From Caldovatus sediminis (GTDB taxonomy: Bacteria > Pseudomonadota > Alphaproteobacteria > Acetobacterales > Acetobacteraceae), in the NCBI RefSeq assembly GCF_014644455.1, contig NZ_BMKS01000002.1:372001-436000 (forward strand): a stretch of DNA of 64,000 nucleotides, written 5' to 3'. Of this stretch, positions 55,708 to 63,079 are shown piece by piece. The stretch's first letter is position 1, and every line of letters starts with the position of its first letter. A program made the position numbers and the translations under genes. The notes under the pieces are model-generated. The model was given only the letters and a program-made list of their open reading frames with translations, had not been told where the DNA came from and did not search any database.

Positions 55708-57564
55708 TCACGCCCGCGCCGCCTCCTCCCCGTCCCCGCCCAGCGCCCGCAGGGCGTTGAGGATGACGGCGACGTCGATCACCTCCTGCACCACAGCACC
55801 TTGCACGGGAGAAAGCCAGCCCGCCGCCGCGACGAGCATCCCGGCCGTGGAGAGGCCGATGCCGGCCACCACGCTCTGCAGCGCGATGGCGCGGGCGCGC
55901 CGGGCGATGCGCATCGCCGCCGGAACGCGGTCGAGCCGGTCCACCAGCACCACGGCATCCGCCGCCTCGCTGCTCGCCGCCGCCCCCCGGGCGCCCATGG
56001 CGATGCCGATGTCGGCGGCGGCCAGCGCCGGCGCGTCGTTCACCCCGTCGCCGACCATCATCACCGGCCCCTGCGGCTTCTCGGCGCGCACGGCCGCGAC
56101 CTTCTCCTGCGGCGAGCATTCCGCCAGCACGGCGTCCACGCCGACCGCGCCCGCGGTCGCCTCCGCCACCGCCCGCTGGTCGCCGGTGACCAGGACGACG
56201 CGGCGGATGCCGGCGCGGCGGGCGGCCCGCAGCACGGCGGTGGCGTCGGCGCGCAGCGTGTCCTCGAACACCAGGACGCCGGCCGGCGCGCCGTCCAGCG
56301 CGACGTGCACGAGCGCTGCGCCGGGCGGCGCGCCGGGCACCGCCGGCAGCGCGGCGCCGCCGGCCTCCGCCGCGACGAAGCCGCGCGCGCCGAGGGCGAC
56401 GCGCCGGCCGCCGACCTCGCCAGCGAGGCCGACGCCCGGCGCCTCGCGCACCGCGCGCGGCGTCTCCAGCGCCAGGCCGCGGGCGCGCGCCTCCGCCACC
56501 AGGGCCGCGGCCAGGACGTGGCCGGACGCCTGGTCGAGCGAGGCGGCGAGGCGCAGCAATTCGGCGCCCTCGACCGCCCCCAGCGGCAGGATGGCGGAGA
56601 GCCGCGCCCGGCCCTCGGTGAGCGTGCCGGTCTTGTCGAGCAGCAGCACGCGCGCGCGCGCCATCGTCTCGAGCGCGCCGCCGCTCTTGACCAGCACGCC
56701 GGCGCGCGCCGAGCGCGAGAGGCCGGCGATGATCGCGACCGGCACGGCGAGGATCAGCGGGCAGGGCGTCGCGACGACCAGCACCGCCAGCGCGCGGCGC
56801 GGATCCTGCGCGAGCCACCAAGCCGCGCCGGCGAGCAGCAGCGTGAGCGCGAGGAAGACGAGCGACCACCGGTCGGCGAGCCGGGCCATCGGCGCCTTGC
56901 TGCGCTGCGCCGTCTCGACCAGGCGGACGATGCCGGCATAGGTGCTCTCCGCCGCGCGGCGCGTGGCGATGAGATCGAAGGCCTCGCCGGCGTTGACGGT
57001 GCCCGAGAGCACCGCCTCGCCCGCGGCGTGGCGCACCGGCAGCGCCTCGCCGGTGAGCGCGGACTCGTCGAGCACGGCCGTCGCCCCGGGGGCGACGTCC
57101 CCGTCCACGGGCAGCACCTCGCCGCGGCGGATCAAGAGGCGGTCGCCGGGCCGGATCTCGTCGAGCGGCACCTCCTCCAGCCCCGCCGGGCCGTGGCGCG
57201 TGGCGCTCCGCGGCAGGCGGGCGAGGAGGGCCGTCATCTCGCGGCGCGCGCGGCGCTGCGCGAAGGCCTCGAGGAACTCGCCGCCGGCGAACATCAGCGC
57301 GATCACCGCGCCGGCGAGCAGCTCGCCCAGCGCCAGCGCGCCGCCCATCGACAGCGCCGCCACCAGGTCGAGGCCGAATTCGCCGCGCCGGAAGCTGCGC
57401 GCGATGTCCAGCAGCAGGGCGGCGAGCACGACCGCGGTGGCGAACGCGAGCGCCCACTCCGCCGCCCTCGGCGCGCCCAGCGCCATCCCGCCCAGGCCGG
57501 CCGCGAGGCCGAGCGCCGCGACCGCGAGCAGCAGGCTCCGGTGCGGCTTCTCGACTGCGGACAC
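55708..57564 (-). CDS. P1B-type heavy-metal-translocating ATPase (TPC type)
   Basis: Membrane metal pump of 618 residues with about eight hydrophobic segments and no N-terminal metal-binding domain. The dephosphorylation motif TGE is at 171-173, the transmembrane motif TPCP at 266-269, the phosphorylated Asp310 in DKTGTLTEG, and GDGVNDAP near the C-terminus. TPC replaces the usual CPC, and the HP locus reads GHVLA with no Pro. Both set it apart from Cu and Zn/Cd pumps. The ion is therefore unknown. The GTG at 57564, 13 bases after the thioesterase stop, is the likely start; a longer frame overlaps the thioesterase gene. Confidence 0.87.
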   Translation of the reverse strand: MSAVEKPHRSLLLAVAALGLAAGLGGMALGAPRAAEWALAFATAVVLAALLLDIARSFRRGEFGLDLVAALSMGGALALGELLAGAVIALMFAGGEFLEAFAQRRARREMTALLARLPRSATRHGPAGLEEVPLDEIRPGDRLLIRRGEVLPVDGDVAPGATAVLDESALTGEALPVRHAAGEAVLSGTVNAGEAFDLIATRRAAESTYAGIVRLVETAQRSKAPMARLADRWSLVFLALTLLLAGAAWWLAQDPRRALAVLVVATPCPLILAVPVAIIAGLSRSARAGVLVKSGGALETMARARVLLLDKTGTLTEGRARLSAILPLGAVEGAELLRLAASLDQASGHVLAAALVAEARARGLALETPRAVREAPGVGLAGEVGGRRVALGARGFVAAEAGGAALPAVPGAPPGAALVHVALDGAPAGVLVFEDTLRADATAVLRAARRAGIRRVVLVTGDQRAVAEATAGAVGVDAVLAECSPQEKVAAVRAEKPQGPVMMVGDGVNDAPALAAADIGIAMGARGAAASSEAADAVVLVDRLDRVPAAMRIARRARAIALQSVVAGIGLSTAGMLVAAAGWLSPVQGAVVQEVIDVAVILNALRALGGDGEEAARA

Positions 57565-57577
57565 CGCGGCCGTTCGC

Positions 57578-58030
57578 TCAGCCCGCGGGGGCGACGAGCA
57601 GCGCCTGCAGCGCCTCGCGCAGCCGCGCGGGCATCGGCGTCGTGCGGTCCTGCGCGTCGCGGCGGACATAGACGTGCACGAAGTGGCCCTCCGCGCTCGC
57701 CCGGTGCTCGTCGTTGCGGAACACGCCGATCTCGTAGCGGACGGAGCTGGTGCCGATGCGCGCGCAGCGCAGCCCGACCGTCACGCGGTCGGGATAGGTG
57801 ATCGGCGCGAAGTAGCGGCACTGCGTCTCGACGACGAGTCCGATCGCGGGGCTCCGCGCGATGTCGAGCGCCCCGCACTCCAGCAGGAAGTCGGCGACCG
57901 CGGTGTCGAAGAAGGAGTAGTACTGGACGTTGTTGACGTGCCCATAGACGTCGTTGTCCATCCAGCGCGTCGTGATGGCGGTGAACCACCGGTAGTCGTC
58001 GCGCGTGCCGATGCGCTTCTCCGACGCCAT
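57578..58030 (-). CDS. Acyl-CoA thioesterase (hotdog fold, 4HBT type)
   Basis: Hydrolyses an acyl-CoA. The 150-residue protein has the 4-hydroxybenzoyl-CoA thioesterase signature, with catalytic-type Asp in RWMDNDVYGHVNNVQYYSFF near residues 23-42, then AIGLVVETQCRYFAPITYPD. Length and motif order are typical of the YbgC/FcbC group. It lies between a binding-protein-like gene (42 bases upstream) and a metal P-type ATPase (13 bases downstream) on the same strand. The grouping has no obvious metabolic logic. Confidence 0.85.
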   Translation of the reverse strand: MASEKRIGTRDDYRWFTAITTRWMDNDVYGHVNNVQYYSFFDTAVADFLLECGALDIARSPAIGLVVETQCRYFAPITYPDRVTVGLRCARIGTSSVRYEIGVFRNDEHRASAEGHFVHVYVRRDAQDRTTPMPARLREALQALLVAPAG

Positions 58031-58072
58031 CGCCTGCGGTGCTCCTGCCTGGCTGCGGACCTCGGGCGCCGG

Positions 58073-58987
58073 TTAGCGCGCCAGCGCCTCCTCGACCAGG
58101 GCGTCGTCCACGCACAGATCGTAGGCGGGCGCGGAGGCGATGACGCCGCAGGAGAGCATGGCGTCGCGCAGCCGCTCGAAGGCCTCGCGCGGGAAGCGCG
58201 GCGTCGGCGGCCAGAGCCCCAGCCCCTGGTAGCGGGCGAGCGAGGCGCGCAGCGCCTCCGGCGGGACGTCGGGGAACCAGGGGGCGATGGTCGCCGCGAT
58301 CTCGGCCGGGGGCGCCGCCGCGATCCAGGCGAGCGTCGCCGCCATCGCCCGGATCACCGCCTCGAACTCGGCGCGCCTGGCGGCGATGTTGGTCTCCGTC
58401 GAGTAGAGCGAGGTGTAGGCGGTCGGCCCGCGATCGGCCTGCGCGTGCCACACCGCGCCGCCGCGCGCCTCGAGCAGCGTCGCGTGCGGCTCGAACATCT
58501 GCGCGACGTCGAGGGCGCCATCGGCCACGGCGGCGGCGTTTTCCGCCATGCTGCGGTCGCCGACGCGCCGCGGCATCGCCGCCGGATCAATGCCGAGCCG
58601 GCGCAGGTCGTCCTGCAGGCACCACCAGGGGGTCGGCACCTCGGAGACGGTGCCGAAGCGCAGCCCCGGCAGGTCCTGCAGCCGGAAGCCGGCGGGCCGC
58701 GGCCCGCGCCCGACGAGCAGGAAGGGATCGCGCATCACCACGGCGCAGAAGCTGCGCAGCGGCGAGCGCGGGTCGGCCGCGCGCTCGCGGATCACCCGCA
58801 TCGGGCCCGACCAGGCGAGGTCCGCCTCGCCGGAGAGCAGGTTGGCCGCGGCCCTCGCCGGGTCCCCGGCGGTCTCCAGCCGCAGCGCGATCCCCTCGCG
58901 CGCCATGTCGCCGCGGGCGATCGCGGCGTAGAAAGGCGCGTAGAAGACCGCCCGGAAGGGCTCGTTCAGGACGACGGTGGTCGGCAT
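58073..58987 (-). CDS. NMT1/ThiY-like binding-protein-fold protein without signal peptide (copy 1)
   Basis: A 304-residue protein of the type II binding-protein fold. [21 protein letters not shown] at the N-terminus, SGEADLAWSGPMRV and [20 protein letters not shown] place it near ABC-transporter receptors for thiamine precursors and related NMT1 proteins. It begins directly with the mature fold: there is no signal peptide, although AGGAGAA marks a clear start. No permease or ATPase gene is linked. A close paralogue lies at 61103, on the other side of minCDE. It may act in the cytoplasm. The CCCxC motif of Thi5-type enzymes is absent. Confidence 0.75.
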   Translation of the reverse strand: MPTTVVLNEPFRAVFYAPFYAAIARGDMAREGIALRLETAGDPARAAANLLSGEADLAWSGPMRVIRERAADPRSPLRSFCAVVMRDPFLLVGRGPRPAGFRLQDLPGLRFGTVSEVPTPWWCLQDDLRRLGIDPAAMPRRVGDRSMAENAAAVADGALDVAQMFEPHATLLEARGGAVWHAQADRGPTAYTSLYSTETNIAARRAEFEAVIRAMAATLAWIAAAPPAEIAATIAPWFPDVPPEALRASLARYQGLGLWPPTPRFPREAFERLRDAMLSCGVIASAPAYDLCVDDALVEEALAR

Positions 58988-59189
58988 CGCGCGGTTTCTC
59001 CTGCGCCCGAGTCGCGAGTCGTTGCATCGGCGGAAGGTCCACGAAATTCGCGGCTTTCGCGGAACGAGGCTTCGCCGCCGGCCCCGGCCCCGCTATAGCT
59101 TCTCCCACGCGTGCGCGTCCGGCCAGGGGGGGAGCCCGAAGCGGGGTGTCGCCGCTTCCCTCTCCCGCCACGGGAACCCCCGACCCGCC

Positions 59190-59960
59190 ATGTCCGCCGC
59201 GTCCCGCTCCGCCAATGCCCCGCCCCGGCTCGAGCCGTTCCGCCTCCGCGGCGCGAATTTCAACCTGCTGGTCCTGCGGCTGCTCGACCCGCGGCCGGAG
59301 GTGGTCGTGCCCGCGATCGGCGACCAGTTCCGGCGCGCGCCGGGGTTCCTGCGCTTCGCGCCGATCGTGATCGGGCTCGCCGATCTCGAGGGGGTGGCGC
59401 CCGGCGAGGTGGATTTCGCGGGCCTCGCGCAGGGCCTGCGCGGCCTGGAGATCGTGCCGATCGGCACCACGGGCGGCACGCCGGAGCTGCGCAACGCCGC
59501 GCTCGCCGCCGGCCTGCCGCCGCTCCGCCAGGTCGGCAGGGAGGGGCCGGACGAGCCGGCGCCGCCGCCCGCCGCGGCCGAGGCGCCGCCGCCGCCGGGG
59601 CCCGTCGCCGTCGCGCCGGCGGCCGCCGCCCGCCCGGCCCTGGTGGTGGACCAGCCGGTGCGCGCCGGCCAGCGCATCTGGGCCCAGGGCGGCGACCTGA
59701 TCGTGACCGCGACGGTCAACGCCGGCGCGGAGGTGATCGCCGACGGCAACATCCATGTCTATGGCGCGCTCCGCGGCCGGGCGATGGCGGGCGGCGCGCA
59801 GAACACCGAGGCGCGGATCTTCACCATGAATTTCGATCCGGAGCTCATTTCCATCGCCGGCTACTACGCGGTCCGCGACGGGCTCGCCGCGGCGCCGCTC
59901 GGCCGCGCCGTGCAGGTGCGGCTCGAGGGCGAGCGCATGCGGTTCGATCCGCTCGGCTAG
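59190..59960 (+). CDS. minC: Septum site-determining protein MinC
   Basis: Inhibits FtsZ assembly away from midcell when recruited by MinD. The 256-residue protein has an N-terminal FtsZ-binding domain (FRLRGANFNLLVLRLL), a Pro/Ala-rich linker at about 118-150, and the C-terminal beta-helix with VRAGQRIWAQGGDLIVTATVNAGAEV, DGNIHVYGALRGRAMAG and IAGYYAVRDGL. The ATG at 59190 fits the conserved start, although the ribosome-binding site is weak. minD begins 37 bases downstream and minE follows, a complete min operon. Confidence 0.95.
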   Translation: MSAASRSANAPPRLEPFRLRGANFNLLVLRLLDPRPEVVVPAIGDQFRRAPGFLRFAPIVIGLADLEGVAPGEVDFAGLAQGLRGLEIVPIGTTGGTPELRNAALAAGLPPLRQVGREGPDEPAPPPAAAEAPPPPGPVAVAPAAAARPALVVDQPVRAGQRIWAQGGDLIVTATVNAGAEVIADGNIHVYGALRGRAMAGGAQNTEARIFTMNFDPELISIAGYYAVRDGLAAAPLGRAVQVRLEGERMRFDPLG

Positions 59961-59997
59961 GGGCAGCGGGCACAGGGGACATCAGGGGGACAAGATC

Positions 59998-60816
59998 ATG
60001 GCGGAAGTGATCGTCGTCACTTCGGGCAAGGGGGGCGTCGGCAAGACCACGACGAGCGCCGCCTTCGGCACCGGCCTCGCCCAGCGCGGCAAGCGCACGG
60101 TGGTGATCGACTTCGATGTGGGCCTCCGGAACCTCGACCTGATCATGGGGGTCGAGCGCCGCGTGGTGTTCGACATCGTCAACGTCATCCAGGGCGAGGC
60201 GAAGCTCAACCAGGCGCTGATCCGCGACAAGCGGGTGGACACGCTGGCCATCCTCCCGGCGAGCCAGACCCGCGACAAGGACGCGCTCACCAAGGACGGG
60301 GTGCGCCAGATCATCGAGGAGCTGTCGCGCGACTTCGACTACATCCTCTGCGACAGTCCCGCCGGCATCGAGAAGGGCGCCATGCTCGCCCTCTACTTCG
60401 CCGACCAGGCGCTGATCGTGACCAACCCCGAGGTCTCCAGCGTGCGCGATTCGGACCGCATCCTCGGCGTGCTGCAGTCGCGCTCGCGCCGGGCGGAGGA
60501 GAAGCTCGGCCGGGTGAAGGAGCACCTGCTCGTCACCCGCTACGACCCGGCGCGGGTCGAGCGCGGCGAGATGCTGAAGCTCGAGGACGTGCAGGAGATC
60601 CTCGCCATCCCGCTGCTCGGCGTGGTGCCGGAGAGCGAGAGCGTGCTGCGCGCCTCCAACACCGGCACGCCCGTCATCCTCGACGCCGAGAGCATCGCCG
60701 GCCAGGCCTACAAGGACGCGGTGGACCGCTTCCTCGGCGAGGACGTGCCGCACCGCTTCCTGGAGCCGGAGCGCAAGGGCCTGTTCCGGCGCCTGTTCGG
60801 CGGGAGGGCCGCGTGA
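59998..60816 (+). CDS. minD: Septum site-determining ATPase MinD
   Basis: Membrane-cycling ATPase that carries MinC to the membrane. The 272-residue protein has the deviant Walker A KGGVGKTT near residue 10, [24 protein letters not shown] (switch II) and [14 protein letters not shown]. The C-terminal basic amphipathic targeting helix is [21 protein letters not shown] precedes the ATG. The stop overlaps the minE start as TGATG. Confidence 0.97.
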   Translation: MAEVIVVTSGKGGVGKTTTSAAFGTGLAQRGKRTVVIDFDVGLRNLDLIMGVERRVVFDIVNVIQGEAKLNQALIRDKRVDTLAILPASQTRDKDALTKDGVRQIIEELSRDFDYILCDSPAGIEKGAMLALYFADQALIVTNPEVSSVRDSDRILGVLQSRSRRAEEKLGRVKEHLLVTRYDPARVERGEMLKLEDVQEILAIPLLGVVPESESVLRASNTGTPVILDAESIAGQAYKDAVDRFLGEDVPHRFLEPERKGLFRRLFGGRAA

Positions 60817-61106
60817 TGCGCCTGCTCGACCTGTTCCGCGCGCGCAAGCCGGCGCAGGCGAGCGCCTCGGCGGCGAAGGAGCGCCTGCAGATCGTGCTGG
60901 CGCACGAGCGCATCGGCCGCACGCGCGAGGACTTCCTGCCCAAGCTCCAGCAGGAGCTGGTGGCCGTCGTCGCGCGCTACGTCGCGATAGACCCGGCCAA
61001 GGTGGCGGTGAACCTCGAGCGCGGCGGCGACATGTCCACGCTCGAGATCGAGATCGAGCTGCCGGGGCCGCAGGCGATGCGGCTGCAGGCGGCGGCCTCG
61101 CGCTAG
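60816..61106 (+). CDS. minE: Cell division topological specificity factor MinE
   Basis: Stimulates MinD ATPase and sets up pole-to-pole oscillation. The 96-residue protein has an N-terminal membrane-targeting segment ([11 protein letters not shown]), the MinD-binding region [11 protein letters not shown] and the C-terminal dimerisation domain beginning [16 protein letters not shown]. The ATG overlapping the minD stop is preferred to the GTG one codon earlier. Its TAG lies inside CTAG, which also supplies the stop codon of the convergent gene at 61103. Confidence 0.96.
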   Translation: MRLLDLFRARKPAQASASAAKERLQIVLAHERIGRTREDFLPKLQQELVAVVARYVAIDPAKVAVNLERGGDMSTLEIEIELPGPQAMRLQAAASR

Positions 61107-62023
61107 GTCGCGGCCTTCCCGGCCAGCGCCGCCTCGACCAGGGCGGTCTCGGTGCAGGCCTCGAAGCCCGGCGCGCGGCGGATCGCGCCGGCGGAGAGCA
61201 TGGCCGCCCGCAGCCGCTCGAACGCCTCGCGCGGGTAGCGCGGATCGGCGGACCAGATGCCGAGCGCCCTGTAGCGCGCGACGCAGCGCGCGAGCAGCGC
61301 CGGCGCCAGGTCCGGGAAGAAGCCCGCGATGGCCGCGGCGACCTCCTCGGCGCCGGCCCGCGCCAGCCAGCGCTGCGTCGCCGCCATGCCGCGGATGAGG
61401 CCAATGAGGGCGGGGCGCCGCTCGGCGATGCGGGCGGCGGTGGCGACGAAGGTGGTGTAGGCGGTCGGCCCGCGCGCGGCGGCCGCGTGCCAGACGTGGC
61501 CGGTGCCCGCCGCCTCCAGCGTGCTGACGAAGGGCTCGAGGAGCTGCGCGACGTCGAGCCGGCCCTCCGCCACGGCGGCGGCGTTCTCCGCCATGGTCCG
61601 GTCGGTCACGCGGCGGACGGACGCCGGATCGAGCCCGGCCCTGCGGATGTCCTCCTGCAGGGTCCACCACGGCGTCGGCACCTCGCTCACCGTGCCGAGG
61701 GTCAAGGAGGCGAGGTCGGGCAGGCGGAAGCCCGGGTTGGGCGCGCGCCCGACGAGGAGGAACGGATCGCCCATCACCACCGCGCCGAAATTGCGCAGCG
61801 GGCAGGCCGGGTCGCGGTCATGCGCGAGCAGCACCCGCATCGGCCCGCCCCAGGCGAGGTCCGCCGCGCCGGACCGCGCCGCCTCCGCCGCGCGGTGCGG
61901 CACCGAGCCGTCGAGCAGCCGCACCTCCACCCCCTCCGCGGCATAGGCGCCGCGGGCGAGCGCCGCGTAGAAGGGCGCGTAGAACACGGCCCGGAAGGGC
62001 TCCTGCAGGGTGAGGGTCTCCAT
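61103..62023 (-). CDS. NMT1/ThiY-like binding-protein-fold protein without signal peptide (copy 2)
   Basis: A 306-residue paralogue of the protein at 58073. [60 protein letters not shown] and RGPTAYTTF line up with copy 1 throughout. It too lacks a signal peptide and has a good GAGGGAG site at its ATG. It ends in the same CTAG as minE. No transporter genes are linked. The two copies flanking minCDE suggest a local duplication, with the second copy inserted on the far side of the operon or the min genes inserted between. Ligand and location in the cell are unknown. Confidence 0.75.
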   Translation of the reverse strand: METLTLQEPFRAVFYAPFYAALARGAYAAEGVEVRLLDGSVPHRAAEAARSGAADLAWGGPMRVLLAHDRDPACPLRNFGAVVMGDPFLLVGRAPNPGFRLPDLASLTLGTVSEVPTPWWTLQEDIRRAGLDPASVRRVTDRTMAENAAAVAEGRLDVAQLLEPFVSTLEAAGTGHVWHAAAARGPTAYTTFVATAARIAERRPALIGLIRGMAATQRWLARAGAEEVAAAIAGFFPDLAPALLARCVARYRALGIWSADPRYPREAFERLRAAMLSAGAIRRAPGFEACTETALVEAALAGKAAT

Positions 62024-62107
62024 CGCGGCGCTCCCTCGATGGCTGGCGGGGCCGCGACGATGGCGTAACCTGCCCCTGCCGCCAACCTCGCGGGAGGAGT
62101 CTTCCCC

Positions 62108-63079
62108 ATGCTCCGCCGCCGCCCCTTGCTGCTCGCCGCCGCCGCCGGGCCGCTCGCACGCCCCGCCCGCGGGCAGGAACGCTACCCGAGCCGCCCCGTC
62201 CGCCTGATCATCCCGGTCGGCGTCGGCGGCGTGACCGACGTGGTCGGCCGCATCTACGCCGAGCACATGCAGGGGACGCTCGGCCGCCCGGTGGTGGTGG
62301 AGAACATCCCCGGCGCCGGCAGCCGCGTCGGCGCCGCCGCGTTCCACCGCGCCCCGGCCGACGGCTACACGATCATGATCGGCACCAACAACCACCCGGT
62401 CATGCGCGCCATAGACCCGAACTTCCCGCTCGACCCGGTGACGGACTTCCTCCCCTTCGCGCTGGTGGGACGGCAGCCCTTCGTGCTCGCCGTGCATCCC
62501 GACGTGCCCGCGCAGGACGTGGCCTCGTTGCTCGCCTGGCTGCGCGAGAAGGGCGAGGCGGCGAACTTCGGCGCCGCCAATCCCGGCGCCACCAACCATC
62601 TCGCCGGCGAGCTGTTCCGCAAGCTGAGCGGGGCCACCTACACCTTCATCCCCTACCGGACCGCGGCGAACGCGGTGCAGGACCTGGTCGCGGGCCGGAT
62701 GCAGCTCACCATCGACAGCCCGACCATGCTCGCGCCGCTGATGCGCGACGGGCGGGTGAGGGGCCTCGCGGTCAGCTCCGCGGTGCCCTCCGACCTCGTT
62801 CCCGGCCTGCCGAGCATCCAGGGCGCCGGCATCGGCGGCTACGAGGTAACGGCCTGGCAGGTGCTGTTCGCCAGGCCCGGCACGCCGCCCGAGATCGTCG
62901 CGAGGCTGGAGGAGGCGGCAGGCAGGGCCGCCGCCGACCCCGAGCTGCGCCGCCGCCTGGCGAACGCGAGCGTGGAGACCTGGCCCGATCCTTCGGCGGC
63001 CGCCGCCGCCGCGCATGTCCGCGCCGAGGTGGAGCGCTGGGTGCCGCTGGTCACGGCGATGAATCTGAGGCCGAACTGA
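62108..63079 (+). CDS. Bug/TctC family solute-binding protein
   Basis: Periplasmic receptor of 323 residues with a signal peptide ending at ARGQ. Bug motifs are YPSRPVRLIIPVGVGGVTDVV, VVVENIPGAGSRVG, HRAPADGYT and IPYRTAANAVQDLVAGRMQ. GVGG replaces the more common APGG in the ligand loop. GGGAGGAG precedes the ATG. The stop overlaps the start of a gamma-glutamyltransferase gene as TGATG, so receptor and enzyme are probably made together, and a gamma-glutamyl or related amide ligand is plausible. Confidence 0.9.
   Translation: MLRRRPLLLAAAAGPLARPARGQERYPSRPVRLIIPVGVGGVTDVVGRIYAEHMQGTLGRPVVVENIPGAGSRVGAAAFHRAPADGYTIMIGTNNHPVMRAIDPNFPLDPVTDFLPFALVGRQPFVLAVHPDVPAQDVASLLAWLREKGEAANFGAANPGATNHLAGELFRKLSGATYTFIPYRTAANAVQDLVAGRMQLTIDSPTMLAPLMRDGRVRGLAVSSAVPSDLVPGLPSIQGAGIGGYEVTAWQVLFARPGTPPEIVARLEEAAGRAAADPELRRRLANASVETWPDPSAAAAAAHVRAEVERWVPLVTAMNLRPN

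Noticed and set aside
58073-62023. Thi5-type pyrimidine synthase role for the two signal-less binding-fold proteins
   Set aside because: The fold family includes Thi5, but the CCCxC iron motif expected for that enzyme is not present in either protein.
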